A stretch of 64,000 nt of DNA from CAZDBS01 sp964503775 (GTDB lineage Bacteria; Patescibacteriota; Saccharimonadia; Saccharimonadales; CAZDBS01): positions 1 to 64,000 of the forward strand of contig CAZDBS010000002.1 in NCBI GenBank assembly GCA_964503775.1, read 5' to 3'. The notes under the pieces are model-generated. The model was not told the origin of the DNA. It saw only the letters and a program-made list of their open reading frames with translations, and searched no databases. Shown here in pieces: positions 16,652 through 23,839 of this stretch (position 1 is the first letter of the stretch; each line of letters opens with the position of its first letter). The position numbers and the translations under genes were made by a program.

Positions 16652-17323
16652 ATGATTGTAATAACAGGAGCAAGTGATGGTTTGGGCTTACAACTTGCGA
16701 AGCTATACCAAGAGGCTGGTAAAAAGGTAGCCAACATATCACGAAACGAAAGCAAGTACGCCGACATAAACATTACACTGTCACTTCGTGAAGGCACTGA
16801 GATAGAAAAAGCTGCAAGCAAGGTAGCTGAGATTGACGAGCCGATTGAAGCGATTGTTTACTGTGCTGGTGTACTTTCAATTCAACCACTTGGCGAAATT
16901 ACAGAAGACGAGATAAAACGCTTAATGTCTACCAATGTAAAATCGCAGATACTTCTTACCTCAAAGTTAGTAGACCGAATTAAAAAAGATAAGACCGACA
17001 TTGTTTGTGTTTCATCTACCGTCGGTACAAAAGGATATGTAGAGCAAGCAGTTTACGGTGCGTCAAAATGGGCAGTGCGAGGTTTCGCAGCCAACCTACA
17101 AGCCGAGTTTAAGGATTTGCCAAACCGTGTAATTAGCTTTTGCCCTGGCGGCTTTAAGAGCAAGTTATTTGAAAAAGCTACTGGCGACGACAATACAACT
17201 AACGAGGGCGAGTGGATGCGACCAGAAGATGTTGCATTGTTTATTAAACAGATACTTGACCTGCCAAAGAATATGGAAGTAAGCGAAGTTGTTGTTAACA
17301 GAAAGGCAAGCAAGGAATTGTAA
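16652..17323 (+). CDS. Short-chain dehydrogenase/reductase
   Basis: A 223-residue SDR. The Rossmann motif TGASDGLG is at residues 5-12, NxAG is seen as YCAG, the catalytic Ser is in CVSST, and the YxxxK motif is YGASK. It reduces or oxidises an unknown substrate with NAD(P)H. A strong AGGAG precedes the ATG. It is co-transcribed with a nucleotidyltransferase and a PfkB kinase. Confidence 0.88.
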   Translation: MIVITGASDGLGLQLAKLYQEAGKKVANISRNESKYADINITLSLREGTEIEKAASKVAEIDEPIEAIVYCAGVLSIQPLGEITEDEIKRLMSTNVKSQILLTSKLVDRIKKDKTDIVCVSSTVGTKGYVEQAVYGASKWAVRGFAANLQAEFKDLPNRVISFCPGGFKSKLFEKATGDDNTTNEGEWMRPEDVALFIKQILDLPKNMEVSEVVVNRKASKEL

Positions 17324-17325
17324 CC

Positions 17326-17826
17326 GTGACAGCCGAAGATGTACAAAATATCTATACTTGGTTAGCTGAAAACGGCATTAGCATTTGGGTTGACGGCGGC
17401 TGGTGTGTTGATGCACTGCTGGGTAAACAAACTAGGGAGCATCCTGACTTAGACATTGCTGTACACCGAAACGACAATGCGAAGCTACGCACACTACTTC
17501 AAAGCAATGGCTACAAAGAAGAAAGTCGGAATGATAGTTCCGAATGGATGTACGTTATGAAAAATGAAGAAGGCAAACAGATTGATGTACACGCATTTGC
17601 ATATGACGATGACGGTAAGAATATCTACGGTATTGAGTATCCTTACGGTTCACTTACTGGTAAAGGCACACTAAATGGGCAAGAAGTAAACTGCATAGAC
17701 CCTCAGTGGATGTTTAAGTTCAAAACAGCTTACGAGCCGAAAGAAAAAGATTTACGGGATGTGCAAGCACTTGCTGGTAAATTTGGCTTTGAATTACCTG
17801 CTGCATATAGTGAGGCAAACAAATGA
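17326..17826 (+). CDS. MNT-fold nucleotidyltransferase, lincosamide/aminoglycoside type
   Basis: A 166-residue protein starting at GTG 17326, 2 bp after the SDR stop, with AAGGA upstream. WVDGGWCVDALLG followed by HPDLDIAV is the active-site signature of the LinA/AadB-like nucleotidyltransferases that adenylylate lincosamides or aminoglycosides; the two Asp residues bind metal. The length matches the LinA group. Resistance is possible but the substrate cannot be read from sequence. The stop overlaps the PfkB start (ATGA). Confidence 0.75.
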   Translation: MTAEDVQNIYTWLAENGISIWVDGGWCVDALLGKQTREHPDLDIAVHRNDNAKLRTLLQSNGYKEESRNDSSEWMYVMKNEEGKQIDVHAFAYDDDGKNIYGIEYPYGSLTGKGTLNGQEVNCIDPQWMFKFKTAYEPKEKDLRDVQALAGKFGFELPAAYSEANK

Positions 17827-18773
17827 AAACAATAGTCATTGGCTCACTAAACACTGACCTGGTTGCGACGGGTATTAAGCAATTCCCAAAGCCTGGTGAA
17901 CACGTTTATGGCAAAGAATTGCTAATTGGACCAGGCGGTAAGTCACGCAACATTGCCGATATGTTGGCTAATCTAGCACCTAAAGAAAGTGTGGCTATGG
18001 TTGGTCGCACCGTTATGGACCCTTACGGATTGTGGCGACAACCAATGGACGCATTAGCCAAAGTTGGCGTTAATACTGATTATGTAAATGTGCTTGAATA
18101 TGAGGCAGTAAACAAGCTGCCAGGTATTGCCTTAATCCCAGTGGACCAGCAAGGTAACAATCAGATTTTTGTATTACCTGGCGTGAGCGATGACTTTAGC
18201 ATAGAAGATATTGATGCTGCCGTTGAGTTATTTAAAAAGGTTGCAGAGAATAATGGTACATTGGTTTTAACCTTAGAATGTCCATTAGAAACAGCTACCT
18301 ACGCCGTTCAGCAAGCCAATAAGCACGGCTTAAAAGTAATGTTTGACCCAGGCGGCATTGAAGCTGATACGGATTTGAATGAGCTAATATCTGCTGGTAT
18401 CTACCTGATAAAGCCAAACGAACACGAAGCCAAAATGCTAACTGGTGTTGAGGTTACTGATTTTGATACGGCAAAACAAGCAGCTGAAAAGCTGCAAGAA
18501 CAAGGTGTTGCCAATGTCCTTATAACGGCAGGTGTAAACGGTGCTTATTTGTTCAGCCAAGATACACAGGCTCATATACCGATACCCGAGGTTAAAGCTG
18601 GTGACGATAAAGACGAAACTGGTTGCGGTGACCAAACGATGGCTGCATTATGTGCGTTGCTGCAAGAAGGAAAGACAGTTAAAGAAGCGGCTGAATTAGC
18701 TGTTTTAGCTGGAACACTTCAATTCCATAGAACGGGCATAAAACCAGTCACAAAGCTAGACTTGAAACTATGA
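17823..18773 (+). CDS. PfkB/ribokinase-family sugar kinase
   Basis: A 316-residue protein with the ribokinase fold. IGSLNTDLVATG is at the N-terminus, GPGGKSRNIADMLANL is the substrate-side Gly-Gly motif, and DETGCGDQTMAALCALL is the PfkB signature 2, with Asp as catalytic base. It phosphorylates a sugar or nucleoside-like substrate with ATP. Overlaps of 4 bp on both sides place it in a tight operon. Confidence 0.88.
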   Translation: MKTIVIGSLNTDLVATGIKQFPKPGEHVYGKELLIGPGGKSRNIADMLANLAPKESVAMVGRTVMDPYGLWRQPMDALAKVGVNTDYVNVLEYEAVNKLPGIALIPVDQQGNNQIFVLPGVSDDFSIEDIDAAVELFKKVAENNGTLVLTLECPLETATYAVQQANKHGLKVMFDPGGIEADTDLNELISAGIYLIKPNEHEAKMLTGVEVTDFDTAKQAAEKLQEQGVANVLITAGVNGAYLFSQDTQAHIPIPEVKAGDDKDETGCGDQTMAALCALLQEGKTVKEAAELAVLAGTLQFHRTGIKPVTKLDLKL

Positions 18774-19360
18774 GTACCTTTGAAACCATATACCAAGTAT
18801 CGCTAGTTGGCACATTCTTTGTTCTACTTTGGTACACAATTGAAACGGCACGCATACGCAAAATAAACACAGAACAACGTGACTTGCAGCTATTGCCAGC
18901 AATGATGTTGTATATTCGGGGCGACCTTGATGATGATGACAACTTACGGCTTACAATGCGAAATATAGGCTTTGGCACTGCGACGGGCGTGCAAATTGAG
19001 CCAACGACATTCAAAGTTGAGGGAAAAGAGATAGTTTTTAAATTTAAACTTGCCGACCAAAACAACACGCTAATAGCCAATGAGGAGCGTGAAGTGGAAA
19101 TTGAAGTTCACAAAGACGGTCAATCCCAATATCATCAACGCTACAGAGAATTTATGGCGTACTTTAGTCCAGAAAACCTTGATATGGTTGGTCATTTCAA
19201 AAAGGCAAAAATGGTGCGTGAAGACACACCAGAAGCCAGCGATATTCACATATCCTTTAAAGATATAAACGCACTAGAGTATAGCACTACGATTGGGTTT
19301 AGACCCGAAGGGATTGTAGTTGTAAAAGCACCTGAAAGAGTAAAAAATGAGCGGCTTTGA
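18770..19360 (+). CDS. Membrane-anchored hypothetical protein
   Basis: A 196-residue protein with one N-terminal membrane segment (VSLVGTFFVLLWYTI, residues ~10-24), a short basic stretch and a predicted beta-rich cytoplasmic or exported domain (NLRLTMRNIGFGTATGVQI). Family not recognised. The start overlaps the PfkB kinase stop and the 3' end overlaps the next membrane-anchored gene, so these are probably partners. Confidence 0.55.
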   Translation: MSTFETIYQVSLVGTFFVLLWYTIETARIRKINTEQRDLQLLPAMMLYIRGDLDDDDNLRLTMRNIGFGTATGVQIEPTTFKVEGKEIVFKFKLADQNNTLIANEEREVEIEVHKDGQSQYHQRYREFMAYFSPENLDMVGHFKKAKMVREDTPEASDIHISFKDINALEYSTTIGFRPEGIVVVKAPERVKNERL

Positions 19361-20036
19361 CCTATTGCTAAAAGTCGGCTCACTAGCTGGTTTAGTTGGG
19401 TTAGTTTACGGTATTCACAACAACCGAAAAAACCGACCACGGTTTAAGTTCACATTTGAGGCAAGTGTTGTGAACTACGACAAAGACGACAAAAACCAAG
19501 CGTACTATTGTTTTACAGGTATAATTCGTAACCAGTCGTTGCAGCCAAATACAATAATTCGTCTATATTTAACTGTTTGGGGCAGCAAAAAGAAAGGTGC
19601 AACGCTAAGGTTTGGACACGCCGTGAAGCACATTTATGATGTTGCAAACACTGAGGACCGAAACGAGCTGTCCTTACCGCTATACTTTCAGCCCAAAGAT
19701 GCACGCCGTGTAGAGATTTGGTTTCCAATCTCACTTACTGGCACACAGGATGGCAAGCTGCTTAACGAAAAGGACAAGGCAATATCATTGCCTGACGGCA
19801 GCTCGCTGTTAATGCCAAAGCACAAATGGGAATTTCTTATTGAAGATACAGCTGAGAATATGTTTGACTACACCAGCGGCAGGACAACAAGCCGTGAATT
19901 AACTGACCTTTGGTGGACATTGCCAAACTATTCAAACAAGCCAGTTAAGTACGGTAAACAGATTTGCAAAATTGGATGGGCGTTTACAAAATACTACACA
20001 GCCAGACTTACAGCTGCACTCGGATTTTATAAGTAG
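19347..20036 (+). CDS. Membrane-anchored hypothetical protein
   Basis: A 229-residue protein with a short N-terminal hydrophobic segment (LLLKVGSLAGLVGLVYGI) and a beta-rich domain (YYCFTGIIRNQSLQPNTIIR). Topology and operon position resemble the preceding gene, which it overlaps by 14 bp, suggesting a two-component membrane complex. Unrecognised. A hairpin at 20061 ends the operon. Confidence 0.55.
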   Translation: MSGFDLLLKVGSLAGLVGLVYGIHNNRKNRPRFKFTFEASVVNYDKDDKNQAYYCFTGIIRNQSLQPNTIIRLYLTVWGSKKKGATLRFGHAVKHIYDVANTEDRNELSLPLYFQPKDARRVEIWFPISLTGTQDGKLLNEKDKAISLPDGSSLLMPKHKWEFLIEDTAENMFDYTSGRTTSRELTDLWWTLPNYSNKPVKYGKQICKIGWAFTKYYTARLTAALGFYK

Positions 20037-20060
20037 CCAAAAACGCTTGGTATTTTTACA

Positions 20061-20076
20061 GCCGAAAAAATTCGGC
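20061..20076 (+). terminator. Hairpin after the SDR/kinase operon
   Basis: GCCGAA-AAAA-TTCGGC is a perfect 6-bp stem with a tetraloop, 24 bp after the stop at 20036, followed by a short T-rich stretch. Confidence 0.45.
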
Positions 20077-20124
20077 ATTTCATATGCGGTATCCCAAATC
20101 TGGTAACTAAGGGGTAGTACCCCC

Positions 20125-20628
20125 CTAGTCGTTGAGGTGTGCGATTGCGTAATCTGCTTCTGCTGCTGTGAACTGACCGCCGTGTTCGGACACTAACTGG
20201 TCACGAATGCCAGCTGGTGATAGGTGCAAATCATTTTGATAGGTTTTTGCTTGGGCAAGAGCGTTGGCATTCCAGTCAGCTTTGACATTATCTACTGCGT
20301 ATTGAGCTGCTTCGGGCTTAAATTTGCCGCCATACTCTGAAACCAGCTGGTCATATAGACCCTTCTTTGACAGGTGTAGTTGATTGGCATATGTATCAGC
20401 TTGGGCTAATGCCGATTTATATTCAGCTGGTACTTTTGGTTCTTCTTTTGCAGCTGGCTTACTTTCAGCAGTTTGCGTAGTTTGGCTATTTGTTGGCGTA
20501 TTGTTTGTTGAAGTATTTGTATTACCGCCGCCAGCAGCACCGCCGATAATTGCCAAAAGCACAATTACACCAATTACAGTTAAGACTTTGTGCCTTCCAA
20601 ACCAGTTACCTTGCTTTTTGTCTGCCAT
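20125..20628 (-). CDS. Ltp-type membrane-anchored protein, possible superinfection exclusion
   Basis: A 167-residue protein with an N-terminal membrane segment (VLTVIGVIVLLAIIG), a long Thr/Asn/Gln linker and two tandem ~48-residue repeats (LAQADTYANQLHLSKKGLYD...LVSEYGG and LAQAKTYQNDLHLSPAGIRD...LVSEHGG). These match the Ltp-like HTH repeats of host-cell-surface lipoproteins. In phage TP-J34 such a protein blocks DNA entry. No lipobox Cys is visible, so it is probably membrane-anchored, not lipidated. I chose the ATG at 20628 (AAAGG upstream). Divergent from an XRE regulator. Confidence 0.75.
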   Translation of the reverse strand: MADKKQGNWFGRHKVLTVIGVIVLLAIIGGAAGGGNTNTSTNNTPTNSQTTQTAESKPAAKEEPKVPAEYKSALAQADTYANQLHLSKKGLYDQLVSEYGGKFKPEAAQYAVDNVKADWNANALAQAKTYQNDLHLSPAGIRDQLVSEHGGQFTAAEADYAIAHLND

Positions 20629-20677
20629 ATCAAACCTTTCATTACATATTAAAGTTGGTAACATTGTATACCACTTG

Positions 20678-20710
20678 CTGACATTTGTCAGTGGTTACTT
20701 ACAATTGTAA
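20678..20710. promoter_or_regulatory. Two palindromes between Ltp-like and XRE genes
   Basis: CTGACA-TT-TGTCAG (20678-20691) and TTACAATTGTAA (20699-20710) are both perfect palindromes, lying between the divergent starts at 20628 and 20727. This is the expected place for an autoregulatory XRE operator. Confidence 0.55.
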
Positions 20711-20726
20711 TCAATACGCTAAAGAT

Positions 20727-20954
20727 GTGAAAGCATCATCTGTTGACCACATCTACACCGAACTAGGAAAGCGTATTGTAAAAGCTCGTAATTCTAAGGG
20801 TATGAGCCAAGAAAAGCTGGCAGCTAACAGCGGTATTGACCGCTCACATATGGGCTTTATTGAGCAAGGTCGTCGTAAGCCGACATTATCAACGCTCTTT
20901 AAGATTGCTAAATCGCTAGATATTTCGCTGGAACAACTGTTCAAGGGGCTATAG
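20727..20954 (+). CDS. XRE-family HTH regulator
   Basis: A protein of about 75 residues made of one Cro/CI-type HTH domain: LGKRIVKARNSKGMSQEKLA then ANSGIDRSHMGFIEQGRRKP. The frame is open from a TTG at 20685, but that codon sits inside the 20678-20691 palindrome. The GTG at 20727 leaves both palindromes upstream, so I prefer it. It probably represses itself and the divergent Ltp-like gene. Confidence 0.8.
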   Translation: MKASSVDHIYTELGKRIVKARNSKGMSQEKLAANSGIDRSHMGFIEQGRRKPTLSTLFKIAKSLDISLEQLFKGL

Positions 20955-20963
20955 CTTAGTCCG

Positions 20964-21128
20964 CTAAACAGTAGCACCAGCCAATAAACTGCCCCGTAAC
21001 CTTAGTCGTTTAGCCAAATCTTTGAGGTAACCGCCATCAACCTGGTACTCCAAAGACAGGTTGCTGATTGAGTTGTGTAGGGGGAGCCAATGAAAATCAG
21101 TCAGGCCATAGGTCTGGCTGTTTTTCAT
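20964..21128 (-). CDS. Doubtful 54-aa ORF in structured intergenic DNA
   Basis: The gap 20955-21341 has no clear gene. This 54-codon frame (MKNSQTYGLTDFHWLPLHNS start) has AGGAAG 5-6 nt before its ATG, but its first codons form the terminator-like hairpin 21091-21127. I do not recognise the product. It may be a gene remnant or chance reading through a structured element. Confidence 0.25.
   Translation of the reverse strand: MKNSQTYGLTDFHWLPLHNSISNLSLEYQVDGGYLKDLAKRLRLRGSLLAGATV
21091..21127. terminator. Bidirectional terminator-like hairpin
   Basis: TGAAAA-T-CAGTCAGGCC (21091-21107), loop ATA, GGTCTGGCTG-T-TTTTCA (21111-21127). Allowing G-U pairs, the 10-bp core is fully paired, and the A-rich and T-rich flanks pair too, so it could stop transcription from either side. 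Confidence 0.6.
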
Positions 21129-21136
21129 TCACTTCC

Positions 21137-21155
21137 TGGAAGTGGGATTTGAACC
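21137..21155 (-). other. tRNA 3'-end-like remnant, possible attachment site
   Basis: Read on the minus strand the sequence is GGTTCAAATCCCACTTCCA: a T-loop (TTCAAAT), the 3' half of a T-stem (CCCAC) and an acceptor-like end. The 5' half of the T-stem (CCCGG here) does not pair with CCCAC, and no tRNA body lies upstream, so this is not a whole tRNA. Such fragments are typical att cores where an element entered a tRNA 3' end. The partner copy is not in the window. Confidence 0.35.
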
Positions 21156-21284
21156 GGGTAGCCCATAGGGCCGGTTCGTAAGGAGGGAGTATCGCAGACC
21201 CGCCTTGGCGGGTCGAGAAACGGACTGACGGAATAGCGAAGCGTCATCCGGCCTCCGGAGCCAAGAGCATATATTTTACAAAGT

Positions 21285-21317
21285 ATCCAGTACGCATTCA
21301 CGCTACTGGATATTTTT
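21285..21317 (+). terminator. Intrinsic terminator
   Basis: ATCCAGTA (21285-21292) pairs perfectly with TACTGGAT (21304-21311), followed by ATTTTT. It closes whatever transcript crosses 21130-21285, a stretch that also has a GACCCGCC-TT-GGCGGGTC hairpin (21197-21214). Confidence 0.6.
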
Positions 21318-21341
21318 ATTCACATCAAAGATAATTAGGGT

Positions 21342-21878
21342 GTGAGATATATCGCCTTGCTGCGCGGAATCAACGTTGGAGGAAATAATAAAGTTCCCAT
21401 GGCCGAACTTAAAAGCTGTCTTGAGTCTATTGGCTTTGAAAACGTCAAAACATATATTAATTCAGGAAACGTTATATTTGATAGTACAAAAGCAAGTAAG
21501 GCTGAGCTCATAAAGCTATGCGAGAAAGAGATTGAGCAGCGTTTTGGATTTCATGTTATATGCTCGGTGATCTTAGCCACTGAACTTCATGACGCAGTAG
21601 CTCATGCGCCTAGCTGGTGGTGTAAGGACGATATGTCTTCACATAATGCCCTATTTGTCATAACTCCTGCGACACCAGAAATAATTATGAAAGAAATTGG
21701 TGACACTAAACCTGAATATGAAAAAGTCGCGGCCTACGGTCCAGTTATATTTTGGTCTGCACCAGTGAAAACTTTCGGGCGTACCCGTTTTAGTAAGATT
21801 GTTGGCACTCCTGCATATCGATCCATAACTATTAGAAACGCCAACACTACTAAAAAACTTGTTATGCTCAGCAAATAG
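21342..21878 (+). CDS. DUF1697 family protein
   Basis: A 178-residue protein starting at GTG 21342. The N-terminus YIALLRGINVGGNNKVPMAE and the following TYINSGNVIF are the hallmark of DUF1697, a widespread soluble family of unknown function and similar length. It is a stand-alone gene between two strong terminators (21285 and 21907). Confidence 0.9.
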   Translation: MRYIALLRGINVGGNNKVPMAELKSCLESIGFENVKTYINSGNVIFDSTKASKAELIKLCEKEIEQRFGFHVICSVILATELHDAVAHAPSWWCKDDMSSHNALFVITPATPEIIMKEIGDTKPEYEKVAAYGPVIFWSAPVKTFGRTRFSKIVGTPAYRSITIRNANTTKKLVMLSK

Positions 21879-21906
21879 GGCGAAAGTCCGTGACCACTAT
21901 GCTGAG

Positions 21907-21947
21907 CCAAACAAAGAGTCGGGCCAACGGTCCGGCTTTTTGTTTGG
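21907..21947. terminator. Strong bidirectional terminator, 19-bp stem
   Basis: The left arm 21907-21925 and the right arm 21929-21947 pair over all 19 positions (three G-U pairs) around the loop AAC. The core is GTCGGGCC/GGTCCGGC, flanked by CCAAACAAAGA/TTTTTGTTTGG, so T-runs exist on both strands. It ends the DUF1697 transcript. Confidence 0.75.
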
Positions 21948-21988
21948 TCTTCAGTACGCTGAAGTTCGAACCGAGGTTCGATAACGAA

Positions 21989-22023
21989 GTGTTGCGCACA
22001 GGAGCTCGCTCCGAGCACAACAC
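21989..22023. repeat. Palindromic stem-loop in intergenic DNA
   Basis: GTGTTG (21989-21994) pairs with CAACAC (22018-22023) and encloses GGAGC-TC-GCTCC (22001-22012). A further GCGC-GAAG-GCGC hairpin follows. The gap 21879-22063 holds only such structures, with no gene. Confidence 0.5.
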
Positions 22024-22063
22024 AAGGCTATATGCGCGAAGGCGCTATAATCCGGCTTTCCGA

Positions 22064-22375
22064 CTACTTGGATTTTGATTGTTTACTGATCATCCATTTC
22101 ATAGTTGGAGACAGCGGTTTGTCTTTGCGATGAATGCAGCCAGCCCAACAACAAGGGCGGCGCTTCCCCGATAGAAGTTCCTCTCTGATTCTCTCGATAT
22201 GATTACGTCTTGTCTCTGGCTTCTTGTTCGTCACGACCCAGCAGATCCATTCATTACGCGCAAGTGGCGTGATGTCTTCCCATGCGGCTCGTACGTCCGG
22301 GGCAGACATCAAAACTTTCTTCAAATCATCAGGTACTTTATGTACTACACCGCCAGAAATAACAGTTTTCGACAT
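22064..22375 (-). CDS. YdeI/OmpD-associated-like small protein
   Basis: A 103-residue protein. VHKVPDDLKKVLMSAPDVRA, AWEDITPLARNEWICWV and KKPETRRNHIERI match the conserved C-terminal segment of YdeI/OmpD-associated proteins, where the Pro-Asp-Asp-Leu and Lys-Pro-Glu-Thr-Arg motifs recur. The family's role is unclear; bacteriocin protection has been suggested for some members. Here the domain stands alone. It is on the minus strand, close to the edge of the AT-rich region. Confidence 0.7.
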   Translation of the reverse strand: MSKTVISGGVVHKVPDDLKKVLMSAPDVRAAWEDITPLARNEWICWVVTNKKPETRRNHIERIREELLSGKRRPCCWAGCIHRKDKPLSPTMKWMISKQSKSK

Positions 22376-22440
22376 AAGTTTATACTACGTAGTTTGTGTT
22401 TTTCGTTCAAGCAACACTGCAAGCTTGCTATCATTAACAG

Positions 22441-22590
22441 ATGGACACAAGAAGCTGGGCACTTAAACGATCACTGCCCTACATTCTACTTATCGGAGGG
22501 GCGGTTGGTGTATTCTGCTCGGGTATGCTCACTATCGAAAAATTCAGCTTCTCAGGAACCCACATGCCCAACTAGCCTGTGACCTCAATC
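22441..22590 (+). pseudogene. Truncated VKOR-family protein fragment
   Basis: From ATG 22441, 44 codons read MDTRSWALKRSLPYILLIGG then AVGVFCSGMLTIEKF, which looks like the first membrane helix of vitamin K epoxide reductase-type disulfide reoxidases. The frame stops at 22573. In another frame ACDLN follows at once, like the first periplasmic Cys motif. No further VKOR sequence exists, because the minus-strand permease gene begins at 22601. VKOR normally reoxidises DsbA-like proteins. This appears to be a broken remnant at the junction between two regions. Confidence 0.4.
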
Positions 22591-22600
22591 AAGAATTCGT

Positions 22601-23839
22601 CTATTCACGCCTTAGTGCGTCTATCGGATCGATGCGCTGAGCTCGTTTGGCCGGGAATAGTGCTACTAGTAAACCAACAAAAACCATGAAGCCTATAAGC
22701 GATAGTACCAGCCAGGCCGGAGTAGCAAAAAGCGTGAATTGATTATTGACGCCTCTATTGCGCGCAAAATTGTTCATGAAGCTATTGACTATGAAACCGG
22801 TGAGCACGGCCATCATGATGCCTATACATGCCCCTACGATTGATAATAGCACCGCCTCAAAAATGAAAAGTTTGCTCATATCTCGATTTCGACCACCAAG
22901 CGCTATCATAAGTCCTATCTCTCGGGTGCGCTCTAGTAGCGAGATCGTGAGTGTGTTAAACATACCCAAGACCGCTACGATCATACCAATCGCACCGAAA
23001 CCCACCAGTGCAAAATTAAACAATTTGAAAATTTGATTAATCTGATCAATCGTGTCACTTGGAGAAGACGTTTCAAAACCAAGACTTTCGATCTGGCCGC
23101 GTAAGTCGGCGATATTCTCCGTCCGATCCGAGATAACTTTCATCTGAGCGTAAATCGAAACTCCCACTTCTTCAAAGATACGACTTGGCACGAGAACCTC
23201 GCTACCTGCACCAGTGTCGATCACGCCGATTATCTTGAATGATTGTTCGATAGATTGTTGCTTGGCGGTCGTGTTATTAAGTAATACGTACAGTGCGAGC
23301 GATTGATCGACTGCGCCTTTTGCATCTGCAAACCCAAGTGCACTCCGTGCTGCATCGTTGATAACGATAGAGTCGGTGTCGTCAGCTTTCAATAATCGCC
23401 CGGATAAGACTGCAAATTCGCTTAGTGACTGGTAATCCTCGTTCAATCCATAGACGACTGCGTCAATCTCGCTCCCCTTTTGCTTCATGCTTCCTGGGAA
23501 AGAAAATTGCAGACCTGCCTTTTCAATATGTGGGAGGTTCCTGATTCTTTCAACACTGGCAGTATCGAGCTTAATAATCTTGGAATTGGGTGTCGAAATA
23601 TCGACTGATTTGACCGAGCGACTTCCTACTACTTCCTTAGTTACTAGATTCTGCAACCCAATTCCAAATGACAACAGGAAAAATATCGCACCAATCCCGA
23701 TGATGACACCGAATAGAGTTAAGAATGTTCGTAATTTCTTGCTTGATAGATTCCGCCAGGCAATGTGGACAATAATATGCAGCGGTACTGATGAATACTT
23801 CTGTGGTGGTGGATTCGTGTCTTTAGGTTCGGATGTCAT
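22601..23839 (-). CDS. ABC transporter permease, MacB/FtsX type
   Basis: A 412-residue membrane protein with one N-terminal helix (residues ~35-65), a long extracytoplasmic MacB-like core domain (~65-270) and three C-terminal helices of the FtsX domain (LARTREIGLMIALGG-like motif seen as LERTREIGLMIALGG, near residue 310). It belongs to the mechanotransmission type of ABC system that acts on extracytoplasmic substrates. It overlaps the ATPase gene by 17 bp. The giant surface protein is transcribed just before them and is the obvious candidate substrate or partner. Confidence 0.92.
   Translation of the reverse strand: MTSEPKDTNPPPQKYSSVPLHIIVHIAWRNLSSKKLRTFLTLFGVIIGIGAIFFLLSFGIGLQNLVTKEVVGSRSVKSVDISTPNSKIIKLDTASVERIRNLPHIEKAGLQFSFPGSMKQKGSEIDAVVYGLNEDYQSLSEFAVLSGRLLKADDTDSIVINDAARSALGFADAKGAVDQSLALYVLLNNTTAKQQSIEQSFKIIGVIDTGAGSEVLVPSRIFEEVGVSIYAQMKVISDRTENIADLRGQIESLGFETSSPSDTIDQINQIFKLFNFALVGFGAIGMIVAVLGMFNTLTISLLERTREIGLMIALGGRNRDMSKLFIFEAVLLSIVGACIGIMMAVLTGFIVNSFMNNFARNRGVNNQFTLFATPAWLVLSLIGFMVFVGLLVALFPAKRAQRIDPIDALRRE

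Noticed and set aside
21137..21155. A complete tRNA gene
   Set aside because: The T-stem does not pair and no D-arm, anticodon arm or matching acceptor strand is found upstream on the minus strand.
21890..22078. A 62-aa plus-strand ORF and a 94-aa minus-strand ORF across the DUF1697 end
   Set aside because: They read through a 19-bp-stem terminator and palindromes, lack ribosome binding sites and show no protein-like pattern.
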